Assembly: GCF_040253585.1 (NCBI RefSeq)
Contig: NZ_JBELAU010000006.1
Span: 62,001-126,000, forward strand
Direction of reading: 5' to 3'
Source: Emticicia sp040253585
GTDB taxonomy: Bacteria; Bacteroidota; Bacteroidia; Cytophagales; Spirosomataceae
Length of the DNA: 64,000 bases
Each line of letters starts with the position of its first letter. Positions within the stretch are counted from its first letter, which is position 1. Position numbers and translations under genes: made by a program. Below, one piece after another: positions 36,391 to 46,031 of the stretch. Below the pieces are notes generated by a model. It searched no databases and was not told where the DNA came from. It saw only the letters and a list, made by a program, of their open reading frames with translations.

Positions 36391-37476
36391 ATGTTTAACA
36401 GACGAGACGCTCTCAAATCAATCATTGTTGGTGGAGCTGCCAGCATTTTTTCACCAAATACATTACTTGCAAGTACTGCACCAAAGAAAGAAAAATTGGG
36501 CATTGCCTTAGTAGGTTTGGGCTATTATAGTACTGATTTGCTTGCTCCTGCTCTCCAAACTACCGAAAAGTGTTATTTGGCAGGAATCGTGACAGGCACT
36601 CCCGAAAAGGCAGAAAAATGGAAACAGAAGTATAATATTCCAGATAAAAACATCTATAATTATCAGAACTTTGACTCGATAGCTAACAACCCGGATATTG
36701 ATGTGGTTTATGTGGTTTTACCACCTTCGATGCACAAAGAATATACCATCAGAGCCGCTAAAGCAGGAAAGCACGTTTTCTGTGAAAAGCCAATGGCACC
36801 TTCGGTCAATGATTGTATGGCTATGATAAAAGCTTGTAAAGATAACAAAGTAAACTTAGCTATTGGGTATCGCTGCCAACACGACCCCAATACCCAAGAA
36901 TTTATGCGAATAACTAAAGAAAAACTCTACGGAAAAGTCAGAATGGTTGCCTGCGGAACAGGATATTTTGATAATCGCACTACCCACTGGAAGCAAAATA
37001 AAGCTCTTGGTGGCGGTGTAATGGGTGATATGGGAGTTTATGCACTTCAAGGTGCAAGACTCGCTACGGGCGAAGAACCAATTGCTGTAACGGCACAAGC
37101 AAGCACTACTCGACCAGAAATTTATAAAGAAGTGGAAGAAACCATGATGTTTCAACTACAATTCCCGAGCGGTGCGTTGGCAGCTTGCCACACAAGTTTT
37201 GGTATTCAGATGAATTATTTGCAAATAAATTACGAAAGAGGCTGGCTCAGAATGGATTCACTCTCAAATTATTCGGGCAATAAAGGAAGTCACAGCAAAG
37301 GAATTATTGATTTTCCGCTCAAAAGTCAACAAGCCAAACAACTCGATGAAGACTGCATGGCTCTAATGAACTCAACTCAATTAATTGCCCCAGGCGAAGA
37401 AGGTCTGCGTGATATAAAAGTGGTAGAAGCCATCTATAAAGCAGCACAGAATGGAGGAACGGTGAAGATTGGCTAA
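36391..37476 (+). CDS. Gfo/Idh/MocA-family oxidoreductase, Tat-exported
   Basis: A 361-residue NAD(P)-dependent oxidoreductase. A twin-arginine signal (NRRDALKSIIVGG) suggests export folded with cofactor, as in glucose-fructose oxidoreductase. The Rossmann start reads ALVGLGYYS, and the conserved lysine lies in CEKPMAPS. The C-terminal beta-sheet domain is complete. The sugar substrate cannot be told. It is a single gene followed by an inverted repeat. Confidence 0.88.
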   Translation: MFNRRDALKSIIVGGAASIFSPNTLLASTAPKKEKLGIALVGLGYYSTDLLAPALQTTEKCYLAGIVTGTPEKAEKWKQKYNIPDKNIYNYQNFDSIANNPDIDVVYVVLPPSMHKEYTIRAAKAGKHVFCEKPMAPSVNDCMAMIKACKDNKVNLAIGYRCQHDPNTQEFMRITKEKLYGKVRMVACGTGYFDNRTTHWKQNKALGGGVMGDMGVYALQGARLATGEEPIAVTAQASTTRPEIYKEVEETMMFQLQFPSGALAACHTSFGIQMNYLQINYERGWLRMDSLSNYSGNKGSHSKGIIDFPLKSQQAKQLDEDCMALMNSTQLIAPGEEGLRDIKVVEAIYKAAQNGGTVKIG

Positions 37477-37489
37477 AATGACGAATTAC

Positions 37490-37570
37490 GAGTGACGAAT
37501 TACGAATAAAATTTTATAATTATCAGCAACAACTGCTATATCCAATTAAAAAAATCGTAATTCGTCACTC
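37490..37570. repeat. Inverted repeat between convergent genes
   Basis: GAGTGACGAATTACGA (37490-37505) is the exact reverse complement of 37555-37570. An additional partial copy of ACGAATTACGA lies just left. The loop is 49 bases. Repeats of this kind often recur between genes in Cytophagales. Confidence 0.7.
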
Positions 37571-37587
37571 TAAAATCGTAATTTTCT

Positions 37588-38124
37588 CTATGCTTCCACC
37601 AATCTCTCTCCCGAAAAATGATGTTGCGGCTCTTTGAATAAAATATTGAAAGTTGTCATCGAGCCATAACAACGAGTGATATATTGTTGAATATTCACTT
37701 TTTCTTCATCGTCCATCGTACTGGCGTTTACTCGCTGTTCTAAAACCCGCAGACGGTCACGCATCATCACGATTTTGTGAAAAAATACATCAATCGGAAT
37801 CTCTTTCGATTGTAAATCTCGACGTCCAGGTTGTAAAATCATTTTTCCGCCCTTCCATTTATCTCCCAACGGTACGACCTCGGTTGCATCCATCCAACGT
37901 TGAAGAATTTTTGAAAGATTCCGTTCAACATCAAACAAACTCACCATATCGTGCGATGGTTCGACTACTTCCAACACTTCAAATGGATAATCAATTTTGA
38001 TATTTTTTGTTCCTATCTCTACAAAAGTAATGACATAAACATCTGATTTAAAGTTAATTACGACCCCGACACCATACTCTGGGTGCTTTACACGTGAGCC
38101 AATTCCAAGGATTACATTTGCCAT
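37588..38124 (-). CDS. Conserved protein with N-terminal Tudor/KOW-like barrel
   Basis: A 178-residue cytoplasmic protein. The first 60 residues (GSRVKHPEYGVGVVI, then VITFVEIGTKNIKIDYPFEVLEVVE) resemble the small beta-barrel at the C-terminus of UvrD/PcrA helicases, which binds RNA polymerase. The rest is helical without motifs I recognise. It has no near neighbour on its strand. A role in transcription or repair is only suggested by the barrel. Confidence 0.65.
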   Translation of the reverse strand: MANVILGIGSRVKHPEYGVGVVINFKSDVYVITFVEIGTKNIKIDYPFEVLEVVEPSHDMVSLFDVERNLSKILQRWMDATEVVPLGDKWKGGKMILQPGRRDLQSKEIPIDVFFHKIVMMRDRLRVLEQRVNASTMDDEEKVNIQQYITRCYGSMTTFNILFKEPQHHFSGERLVEA

Positions 38125-38312
38125 AAAATGTGGTGCGAACTGGGCAACGTTTGCATTCTGTTCGCAGTTTGAATTAAGTATTTTTACAAATTATATTACA
38201 AAGAGAATGCCAAACTTTAAAAGTATAATTTAGATTAATCTAAAAATATATTTAGCTTTATTTTGAATATTAATTTTATTCATCAAACTTTGTATTCAGA
38301 ATTACCAAAAAC

Positions 38313-40526
38313 ATGAATAAAAAATTACCAAGCTATATATTTCTAATGCTCATTTTTATCGCTTTTACATCATTTGGAAGTGAAATAAAGGGTATTGTCG
38401 TCAATAAAGACAAAGCTGTAAGTTTTGCCAGCATCGTTATTTTAAATACAAAAATTGGTACTCAAGCCGATGAAAATGGCAAATTTATTATCAAAAATGC
38501 TCCAATCGGTAAGCAAATAATTCAAGTTTCGAGTATAGGATACAAGACTAAACAACTGACTATCAATGTTTCAGAAGAAAAAAACACTAATCTAACGATT
38601 GAGATAGAAGAAGAAAATGCCCAACTCAACGAAGTCGTCGTAACGGGTACAATGAAAGAAACCAGCATCAACGAGTCGCCCGCCCCTATTCAGATTCTAA
38701 ACCCCACTTTTTTTCGCAAAAATCCTACACCAAGCTTATTTGAATCGCTTTCGATGGTCAATGGTGTGCGTCCGCAACTCAACTGCAATGTTTGTAATAC
38801 GGGCGATATCCATATCAACGGCATGGAAGGCCCATATACAATGGTAATGATTGACGGAATGCCCATTGTTTCGGCCTTATCGTCGGTTTATGGTTTAAGT
38901 GGTATTCCAAACTCAATGGTAGAGCGGATTGAGGTAATGAAAGGCCCAGCCTCAACGCTATATGGTTCAGAGGCTGTCGGGGGTTTGATTAATGTTATCA
39001 CGAAAAACCCATCAAAAGCACCCAAATTTAATTTCGATTTCAATACCAGCAGCTATCTCGAAAATAATTTTGATGCCAGTGGAAAGACCCAAATCGGTAA
39101 ATTTGATGTGCTTTTTTCGGGAAACTATTTTCTTTTCAATAAACGTTGGGACCTTAATCAAGATAACTTTACTGATATTACGCTTCAAAACCGAACTTCT
39201 TTATTCAATAAATGGTCAATGCGACGCTCACAAAATCGGGTTTTCAATATTGCAGCTCGGTATATTTACGAAGACCGTTTTGGGGGCGAAATGCAATGGC
39301 AAAAAAGCAACCGTGGCGGAAGTGAAGTTTACGGAGAATCTATTTTCACAAAACGCATCGAAATGCTCGGAAGTTATCAATTACCAATTGATAAACAGAA
39401 GATTACGCTCAACTTTTCATTCAATCAGCACCAACAAAACTCGGTTTACGGAAACACATTTTATTTAGCTACCCAACGCATTGCTTTCGGACAATTATTG
39501 TGGGACAAAAAACTCGGCAAAAACCATGATGCACTTTTGGGAGCAACTTTTCGTCATACTTTTTATGATGATAACACACCAGTGACTCAAATTTCTGACA
39601 GCCAAAATACTCCTGATTTAATTAGTTTGCCTGGCGTTTTTGCTCAAGATGAAATCACGCTTAACAGCAAAAATAAATTACTCGTTGGACTTCGCTATGA
39701 CTATAATTCTAAACACGGTGGCATTGCCACGCCTCGACTGAATTGGAAATTTATGCCAAATAAAGACCATATTTTTAGGTTAAGTTTGGGCAATGGCTAT
39801 CGGGTTGTGAACCTATTTTCGGAAGACCACGCTGCTCTTACTGGCTCACGTAAAGTATTGATAGCAAACGAATTAAAACCAGAACGTTCGTATAACGCAA
39901 ACCTCGACTATCAACGTTTTTTTACTTTCGAAAATGGTTACGGAAACATTCAACTCAATGGATTTTATACGTATTTCTCCAATAAAATTATTGCTGACTA
40001 TGACCAAAATCCCGAACTCGTGGTTTATGATAATCTGAAAGGATACGGAATCTCAAAAGGCGTAGCTCTCAACGCTGAATTTAATTTTACATCAAGTCTG
40101 AAAATTTTTGTGGGAGCGACCATAATGGATGTTTACAGAAAAGAAAATGACTTGAAAATCAACCAAATTCAAACACCACATTTTACAGGAAACTATGCCA
40201 TTAGCTATACATTTAGCAAAGCCCAACTCACTTTCGACCTGACTGGAAATCTATATAGCCCGATGCGTTTGCCAGTAGTTAGAGATTACGGCGATACCCG
40301 TCCCGAATATTCACCGTGGTTCGGGATTCATAATATTCAAGCCACCAAACGTCTTGCCAACGGTTTGCAGCTTTATGGAGGTATCAAAAATTTTACAAAT
40401 TTTCTTCCCAAAGACCCAATTTTTAGGCCAGAACTACCTTTCAGCGAGCAATTCGACCCGAGTTATAATTATGCCCCCCTACAAGCCATCAGAGGATTCG
40501 TAGGTGCAAGATGGAGTATTTTCTAA
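38313..40526 (+). CDS. TonB-dependent outer-membrane receptor
   Basis: A 737-residue receptor: signal peptide (about 1-22), carboxypeptidase-like regulatory domain (about 24-105, KGIVVNKDKAVSFASIVIL), plug (about 115-230, with GPYTMVMIDGMP and MKGPASTLYGSEAVGGLINVITK), and a beta-barrel ending in GARWSIF with the terminal phenylalanine. The plug is of the siderophore/vitamin B12-type rather than the SusC type, since no SusD gene follows. The single CxxC pair NCNVCNTG in the plug is unusual. The ligand is unknown. Confidence 0.92.
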   Translation: MNKKLPSYIFLMLIFIAFTSFGSEIKGIVVNKDKAVSFASIVILNTKIGTQADENGKFIIKNAPIGKQIIQVSSIGYKTKQLTINVSEEKNTNLTIEIEEENAQLNEVVVTGTMKETSINESPAPIQILNPTFFRKNPTPSLFESLSMVNGVRPQLNCNVCNTGDIHINGMEGPYTMVMIDGMPIVSALSSVYGLSGIPNSMVERIEVMKGPASTLYGSEAVGGLINVITKNPSKAPKFNFDFNTSSYLENNFDASGKTQIGKFDVLFSGNYFLFNKRWDLNQDNFTDITLQNRTSLFNKWSMRRSQNRVFNIAARYIYEDRFGGEMQWQKSNRGGSEVYGESIFTKRIEMLGSYQLPIDKQKITLNFSFNQHQQNSVYGNTFYLATQRIAFGQLLWDKKLGKNHDALLGATFRHTFYDDNTPVTQISDSQNTPDLISLPGVFAQDEITLNSKNKLLVGLRYDYNSKHGGIATPRLNWKFMPNKDHIFRLSLGNGYRVVNLFSEDHAALTGSRKVLIANELKPERSYNANLDYQRFFTFENGYGNIQLNGFYTYFSNKIIADYDQNPELVVYDNLKGYGISKGVALNAEFNFTSSLKIFVGATIMDVYRKENDLKINQIQTPHFTGNYAISYTFSKAQLTFDLTGNLYSPMRLPVVRDYGDTRPEYSPWFGIHNIQATKRLANGLQLYGGIKNFTNFLPKDPIFRPELPFSEQFDPSYNYAPLQAIRGFVGARWSIF

Positions 40527-40626
40527 ATTATCGGATTTTGCATAAAAAGCGATTGATTTTGCATAAAACTAAGTTTTTACTATAATTTTCTTAGAAAAAA
40601 ACAACCAATAAGCACCTTATATCCGT

Positions 40627-40634
40627 TATCTTTG
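40627..40634 (+). promoter_or_regulatory. Probable -7 element of the CoA-transferase gene
   Basis: TATCTTTG 19 bases before the ATG matches TAnnTTTG. No correctly spaced TTTG is seen upstream. Confidence 0.35.
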
Positions 40635-40653
40635 CATAGAAACTAAAAAAACT

Positions 40654-42054
40654 ATGATAAATAAAGTAATAAGTGGTGCAAAAGAAGCAGTTGCCGATAT
40701 TCAAGATGGAGCAACACTCATGCTCGGCGGCTTTGGACTGTGTGGGATTCCAGAAAATACTATTTCTGCCTTGCTCGAAAAAGGAGTAAAAGACCTCACT
40801 TGTATTTCAAACAATGCAGGAGTCGATGATTTTGGCATTGGTTTGATGCTAAAAACCAAGCAGGTCAAGAAAATGATTTCTTCGTATGTGGGTGAAAACA
40901 AGGAATTTGAACGCCAGTTATTATCAGGCGAACTCGAAGTAGAATTGACTCCACAAGGCACACTTGCTGAGCGAATCAGAGCAGGAGGTGCAGGAATTCC
41001 AGCGTTTTTTACTCCTGCGGGTGTAGGAACGGAAGTAGCAGACGGCAAAGAGATTCAAGAATTTGATGACAAAAAATATGTACGAGAAAGCTGGTTAAAA
41101 GCCGATTTCGCTATCGTAAAAGCATGGAAAGGCGATACAGCAGGAAATTTGATTTTTAAAGGTACAGCTCAGAACTTTAGCCCAATGATGGCCGCCGCTG
41201 GAAAAATTACGATTGCCGAAGTGGAAGAACTCGTTCCAGCAGGTAGTCTCGACCCAGCTCAAATTCATACGCCAGGCATTTACGTTCAACGAATTTTTCA
41301 AGGACAAAACTACGAAAAAAGAATTGAGCAGAGAACAATCAGTAAACCTGTAACCGAGGAAACAAATACTGTCGTCACTCCTATTCAAACAGGACAAGGC
41401 CTCGATAAAAACCAAATTGCGAAACGCATTGCTCGTGAAGTAAAAGATGGTTATTATGTGAATCTTGGTATTGGGATTCCAACTTTGGTGGCCAATTATA
41501 TTCCTGAAGGTATTAATGTTGTGCTGCAATCAGAAAATGGGCTTTTGGGTATTGGGCCTTTTCCGACCGAAGATAAAGTTGACCCCGATTTGATAAATGC
41601 TGGAAAACAGACTGTCACCTTACTTGATGGTTCGGCTTTGTTTAGTTCAGCCGAAAGTTTTGCCATGATTCGTGGTGGCCACGTTGACTTGACTATTCTG
41701 GGTGCAATGGAAGTTTCAGAAAACGGTGACATTGCTAACTGGAAAATTCCGGGAAAGATGGTCAAAGGCATGGGCGGGGCAATGGATTTGGTGGCTTCGG
41801 CCGAAAATATCATTGTGGCCATGCAGCATGTCAATAAAGCTGGTGAATCTAAATTATTGAAAACTTGCAGTTTGCCAATCACAGGTTTGCGTTGTGTGAA
41901 AAAGATTGTTACCGAACTGGCAGTTTTAGAGGTTGTACCAGAAGGTGGCTTCAAACTATTGGAAAGAGCCCCAGGTATTTCGGTAGAGCAAATACAAAAA
42001 GCTACCGAAGGTAAGTTAATAATCGAAGGAGAAGTGCCTGAAATGGAAATATAG
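40654..42054 (+). CDS. 3-oxoacid CoA-transferase, fused A and B subunits
   Basis: A 466-residue enzyme that moves CoA between succinyl-CoA (or acetyl-CoA) and a 3-oxoacid such as acetoacetate. Residues 1-230 are the A subunit (GFGLCGIPENTISALLEKG, with the nucleotide-type glycine cluster) and about 250-466 the B subunit with the catalytic glutamate in SENGLLGIGP. A linker of some 20 residues rich in Thr and Gln joins them. Most bacteria encode the subunits separately; the fused form resembles mammalian SCOT. It is convergent with the TPR gene. Confidence 0.92.
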   Translation: MINKVISGAKEAVADIQDGATLMLGGFGLCGIPENTISALLEKGVKDLTCISNNAGVDDFGIGLMLKTKQVKKMISSYVGENKEFERQLLSGELEVELTPQGTLAERIRAGGAGIPAFFTPAGVGTEVADGKEIQEFDDKKYVRESWLKADFAIVKAWKGDTAGNLIFKGTAQNFSPMMAAAGKITIAEVEELVPAGSLDPAQIHTPGIYVQRIFQGQNYEKRIEQRTISKPVTEETNTVVTPIQTGQGLDKNQIAKRIAREVKDGYYVNLGIGIPTLVANYIPEGINVVLQSENGLLGIGPFPTEDKVDPDLINAGKQTVTLLDGSALFSSAESFAMIRGGHVDLTILGAMEVSENGDIANWKIPGKMVKGMGGAMDLVASAENIIVAMQHVNKAGESKLLKTCSLPITGLRCVKKIVTELAVLEVVPEGGFKLLERAPGISVEQIQKATEGKLIIEGEVPEMEI

Positions 42055-42070
42055 ACAAAAGATTTTAGAC

Positions 42071-42125
42071 AAAAGACAAGAGAAAAATGAATATTGCATG
42101 CTGATTCTTATGTCTCTTGTCTTTT
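42071..42125. terminator. Bidirectional terminator, CoA-transferase / TPR gene
   Basis: AAAAGACAAGAGA (42071-42083) pairs perfectly with TCTCTTGTCTTTT (42113-42125), between two convergent genes. Confidence 0.65.
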
Positions 42126-42144
42126 ATCTCATTTCTCAACAATC

Positions 42145-43653
42145 TCAATACCCCATTTCGGTCAGTGCCGCACGGGCTTTATTGTCAATTGAAGTTTTAT
42201 ATTCGTGATTTTTATAGGCAATGGCTTGTTCAAAATGAGCCTTTGCCTTATTTTTTTGCCCCTTTTGTTGCTGAATATAGCCCAGTTGTAAAGCAGAATT
42301 TGGAGCAAAACTCCATTCTTGGCTACCCGTTATTGCAACTGACCTTTCAAAATAGCTGATAGCTTTATCCAACTGATTGAGTTTCTGGAAAATACGTCCC
42401 GCTCGATAATTAAACTCAGCTTGGTCTTTTGTATTAGTAAAACTCTTTTCTGATAAAGTAGAAAGCTCTTGTTGTGCTTCTTCAAAATAGCCACCATCAA
42501 AAAGTAACCTTAGTTTTACCAAAGCTTTACTGGGTAAAGTTTTAGTTTTCTGAAAATTTTCGTAAAATTTTTGTGCAGCTTTATCCGATTCTGCAATCGT
42601 ATTTCCACCTTCGTTTATCTTCGATAAATACAATTTTGTTTTTTTTTCATCACCCAATAACCAATGACACAAAAACAATTTATAATGGGTGTCTTTCAGA
42701 AAAGTTTGTCCTTTAAAATTCCTAAGATAAGTTTGATAGGATGAAACAGCTTGCGGGTAATTCCCTTTAAAAAGCTGTGTTTCGGCTTTGTATAATTCAA
42801 AGATTGGAAAATACAAATAATTCGCATCTTTAGGCGTTTTTTTTAATAATTCAATGGCTTGTTCGGTTCGATTATCTTTGAGCGAAATAGCTGTTGCCAC
42901 CATATTTATATTCATATTATCCGACTGACTATCAACAAATTGCAACATTTCAGTATTTTGTTTAGCATCATATTTCAGCACATACGCTTGAATAAATGTG
43001 GTACAAAATCGGGCTTCAGTTCCCCATACTTTATCTTTGGCAGCCGAACGAAGTTCATTCATTCCGAGTTGTATATTTCCACGAAGTCCCAAAAGTTTTG
43101 GAATCCATCTTTGTTTGTCAGGAACAGAACCAATCAAGACGTGCAAGCATCCAAGCGATTTTAAACTCGGTAAAAAACTCGGAAATAATTTCTGGTTTTC
43201 TTCAAGCAGCTTATATGCCTGAATTACGTTATAACCCGCTTTAACTTCATGCCCAAATCTTATTTTTATCAATGCCCAATGCAGTTTTATTTCAGCCCGC
43301 AAAAAACGGTTATAGGGAGATTTTTCATCCAAATCTTCAATTGCCTCTAAGCGTTCATCCTCCTTACTCAATAATTTTTCATACTGCTTTTCATTCTCCG
43401 AATTAATCAATTCAGCCATATCAGCAAAATCTTCAACATAAATTCGGAATGGATTCTTAGGATTTTCTTTTGTAAGTAACTCTCTACCCGCCTGAACTCG
43501 TAATTTAAAAACTTCGGAATAAGCTTTTTGAAGATTGGGCGTAAAATCAAAATCGGCAGCGTTACAATTATTATTAAACTGTAAACTGTAAATCAATAAA
43601 AAACTGATTATTCGGGTGGTTTTGGAAATTATGTGAATGTTTCGAGACTTCAA
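42145..43653 (-). CDS. TPR-repeat protein, exported
   Basis: A 502-residue protein with a signal-like N-terminus (to about residue 32) followed by helical repeats throughout; clear tetratricopeptide units lie in the last 150 residues (AEFNYRAGRIFQKLNQLDKAISYFERS and a following pair). It is probably periplasmic and mediates protein contacts. No enzymatic motif is seen. The neighbour upstream is the zinc-ribbon gene, separated by a terminator. Confidence 0.8.
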   Translation of the reverse strand: MKSRNIHIISKTTRIISFLLIYSLQFNNNCNAADFDFTPNLQKAYSEVFKLRVQAGRELLTKENPKNPFRIYVEDFADMAELINSENEKQYEKLLSKEDERLEAIEDLDEKSPYNRFLRAEIKLHWALIKIRFGHEVKAGYNVIQAYKLLEENQKLFPSFLPSLKSLGCLHVLIGSVPDKQRWIPKLLGLRGNIQLGMNELRSAAKDKVWGTEARFCTTFIQAYVLKYDAKQNTEMLQFVDSQSDNMNINMVATAISLKDNRTEQAIELLKKTPKDANYLYFPIFELYKAETQLFKGNYPQAVSSYQTYLRNFKGQTFLKDTHYKLFLCHWLLGDEKKTKLYLSKINEGGNTIAESDKAAQKFYENFQKTKTLPSKALVKLRLLFDGGYFEEAQQELSTLSEKSFTNTKDQAEFNYRAGRIFQKLNQLDKAISYFERSVAITGSQEWSFAPNSALQLGYIQQQKGQKNKAKAHFEQAIAYKNHEYKTSIDNKARAALTEMGY

Positions 43654-43718
43654 TGTTTTGTTGATTAGTTTTAATAGATACGAAGTCGTTTTTAAATAAG
43701 ATTTTATTCAAACAAAAA

Positions 43719-43753
43719 TAGCCAAGTTTTCAGAATTAACGAAAACTTGGCTA
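43719..43753 (-). terminator. Terminator of the zinc-ribbon gene
   Basis: A perfect 13-base stem (TAGCCAAGTTTTC with its complement) and a 9-base loop; on the minus strand followed by TTTTTGTT. Confidence 0.8.
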
Positions 43754-43800
43754 CATTATCAAAGGCCGATGACTGTCGTCGATTAACCGTTGACTGCAAA

Positions 43801-44541
43801 TTATCTTCTAACAATCTCAACGGCATCAACATCGGCTAAGATACGGCCACAATGCTCACACACGATGATTTTCTTTTTGTCTTTAATATCAGCCTGACGT
43901 TGTGGCGGAACGATATTGAAACAACCACCGCAAGCACCACGCTTTACCATTACAACCGCCAAACCATTTTCGGCATTGCCACGGATACGGTTATAAGCAT
44001 TTACTAAACGCTCTTCAACGTTGGCAGCAGCTTTATCACGGCTAACAGTCAATTTCTTTTCGTCTTCTTGACTTTCAGCAACCAACACATCCAATTCCTT
44101 GCGTTTTACTTCAAGGTCTTTTTTGCGGCTGGCCATCGCCGACTCAACATCCGAGATTTCAGTGTTTTTATTTTTGATTTTGAATTCAGTTTCACGCGTG
44201 CGTTTATCGGCCAACTGAATTTCCAACTCTTGTAATTCTAATTCTTTAGCAATCGCATCATATTCACGATTGTTACGAACATTCATTTGTTGGTCTTTGT
44301 ACTTCTGAATTAATTTTTCGGCTTCTTTTTTACCTGCACGGTAGCCGTTTAATTCAACGTCCAAAGTTTCAATTTCTTTCTTGAATTTACCAATACGAGT
44401 TTCAAAACCAATAACCTCATCTTCCAAATCACGTACTTCGTCTGGCAAATCACCACGTAGTTTTCTCAATTCATCTAATTGTGAATCAATTGATTGAAGT
44501 TTAAGCAGTGTTTCTAATTTTTGTGCAACTGTTAATTCCAT
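43801..44541 (-). CDS. C4 zinc-ribbon coiled-coil protein
   Basis: A 246-residue protein made of a long coiled coil (about residues 10-180, heptad-rich in Glu, Lys and Leu) and a C-terminal zinc ribbon with CGGC and CEHC pairs. This is the CT398/DUF164-type family, found in nearly all Bacteroidota next to the Nif3-like gene. CT398 of Chlamydia binds sigma-54 and secretion proteins, but the general role is unknown. It follows the Nif3-like gene on the same strand. Confidence 0.9.
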   Translation of the reverse strand: MELTVAQKLETLLKLQSIDSQLDELRKLRGDLPDEVRDLEDEVIGFETRIGKFKKEIETLDVELNGYRAGKKEAEKLIQKYKDQQMNVRNNREYDAIAKELELQELEIQLADKRTRETEFKIKNKNTEISDVESAMASRKKDLEVKRKELDVLVAESQEDEKKLTVSRDKAAANVEERLVNAYNRIRGNAENGLAVVMVKRGACGGCFNIVPPQRQADIKDKKKIIVCEHCGRILADVDAVEIVRR

Positions 44542-44683
44542 AATATCTAAAACTAATTTGGTTATTAGTTATTGGTTAATTGGTTATTAGTTTTAATTGA
44601 ATAATCAAATCTTGACTTTCGTAAGCAAAATTTAATCCAAACCGCCATTGCTGGAACCAATAACAAATAACCAGTATCTATTC
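44542..44683. other. Short repeated AT-rich spacer
   Basis: The spacer between the zinc-ribbon and Nif3-like genes contains direct repeats of GGTTATTAGTT and related GGTTAATTGG units (about 44558-44600). It looks like intergenic simple sequence; I see no gene or clear terminator in it. Confidence 0.5.
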
Positions 44684-45781
44684 TTAATAGTAATAATTGA
44701 TTGGATTTGTTGGTGTTTCCGACAAATGGACTGCAAAGTTAGTGATTTTTTTACAAATATAATCTTTCAATAACTCTTTTGTGTATTGTTCTGACTCATA
44801 ATGTCCAATATCGGCAATAATTATACGGTTATCGGCATCAAAAAACTCGTGATACTTGTAATCGGCCGTAATAAAGATGTCGGCCGACTGCCCGATGGCA
44901 TCTCCGAGCAGAAAACCACCCGAACCACCACAAACCGCAACTCTACGAATTGGCTTACCCAAGAGCTTGGTATGACGAATAACAGAAACGCCCATGTTTT
45001 GTTTCAAATACGCCAAGAAATCGGTTTCTGACATCGGTTCATTTAATTCCCCAATTATTCCCGAACCCACTTCTGAGTTTTGGTTTTCGAGCATAATTAT
45101 ATCGTGAGCAACTTCTTCGTATATATGCGTGCGGTGCATAGCCGCCAAAACTTGATTTTTTTGATAAGCTGGAAAAATAACCTCTACCCTATTTTCGTGT
45201 ACTTCTTCGTCAACGTTTGCAGCTCCGATGGTCGGATTTGCCTTTTCGTTTGGTCGGAAAGCACCAGTTCCTTCCCCTCTGAAACTTACATGGCTGTAAT
45301 TACCAATCACACCCGCACCCGCTGAATGCAGAGCATCTAAAACTTCTTTTGTGTTACTGACAGGCACAAAAACAACCAATTTCATCAAAACTTGGCTTTT
45401 TGGAGCAAGTATTTTTACCTTTTCGAGCTTTAGTTTTTCGGCAATCTTGAAATTTACACCACCAACCACACTATCCAAATTGGTATGCGTGGCATAAATT
45501 GTTACATCATTTTTGATGGCTTTGATGATGGTTCGTTCAATGTAGTTTTTGCCCGTTAGTTTCTTTAATCCCTTAAATATAATCGGGTGATGAGCCACCA
45601 CCAAATTACAACCTTTGGCAACTGCTTCGTCAATGACTTCTTCAGTCGAATCGAGTGTCACCAAAACACCTGTGACTTCTGCCGAGGTATTACCAACGAT
45701 TAAACCTGCGTTGTCGTAACTTTCTTGGTAGGCCAATGGGGCAAATTCTTCGAGGTAAGTTGTTATGTCTTTTATTGTCAT
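44684..45781 (-). CDS. Nif3-like dinuclear metal centre protein
   Basis: A 365-residue protein of the Nif3/YbgI/YqfO family with both halves of the metal site: the N-terminal VAHHPIIFKG and C-terminal DIGHYESEQY motifs, each donating histidine and acidic ligands. The middle insertion (about residues 130-230) is the PII-like domain of the longer YqfO type. GTP cyclohydrolase activity has been claimed for relatives, but the role is unsettled. The start at 45781 is chosen over an ATG at 45826 because the domain begins at MTIKDI. Confidence 0.92.
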   Translation of the reverse strand: MTIKDITTYLEEFAPLAYQESYDNAGLIVGNTSAEVTGVLVTLDSTEEVIDEAVAKGCNLVVAHHPIIFKGLKKLTGKNYIERTIIKAIKNDVTIYATHTNLDSVVGGVNFKIAEKLKLEKVKILAPKSQVLMKLVVFVPVSNTKEVLDALHSAGAGVIGNYSHVSFRGEGTGAFRPNEKANPTIGAANVDEEVHENRVEVIFPAYQKNQVLAAMHRTHIYEEVAHDIIMLENQNSEVGSGIIGELNEPMSETDFLAYLKQNMGVSVIRHTKLLGKPIRRVAVCGGSGGFLLGDAIGQSADIFITADYKYHEFFDADNRIIIADIGHYESEQYTKELLKDYICKKITNFAVHLSETPTNPINYYY

Positions 45782-46031
45782 TTTGTTGCTTTTTTTGGAC
45801 ACTGAGTCGCCCAGATTAAAACTCACAGAGTTACACTAAGTTTTTTAAACGATTTTCTATTCAAATATCTTTCAAATATTTTTATTCTTTGCCAAAACCC
45901 AATCTGATTTTTTAGTAAGTTTGGTTTTACAAAATTACGCCAAATATTTTGGCAATTATTCATCTATTCAAAGCAAAATCTATCAAGTTTAACAAGTTAG
46001 AAACTTGTTCTACATTAAACGCTATTCAACC

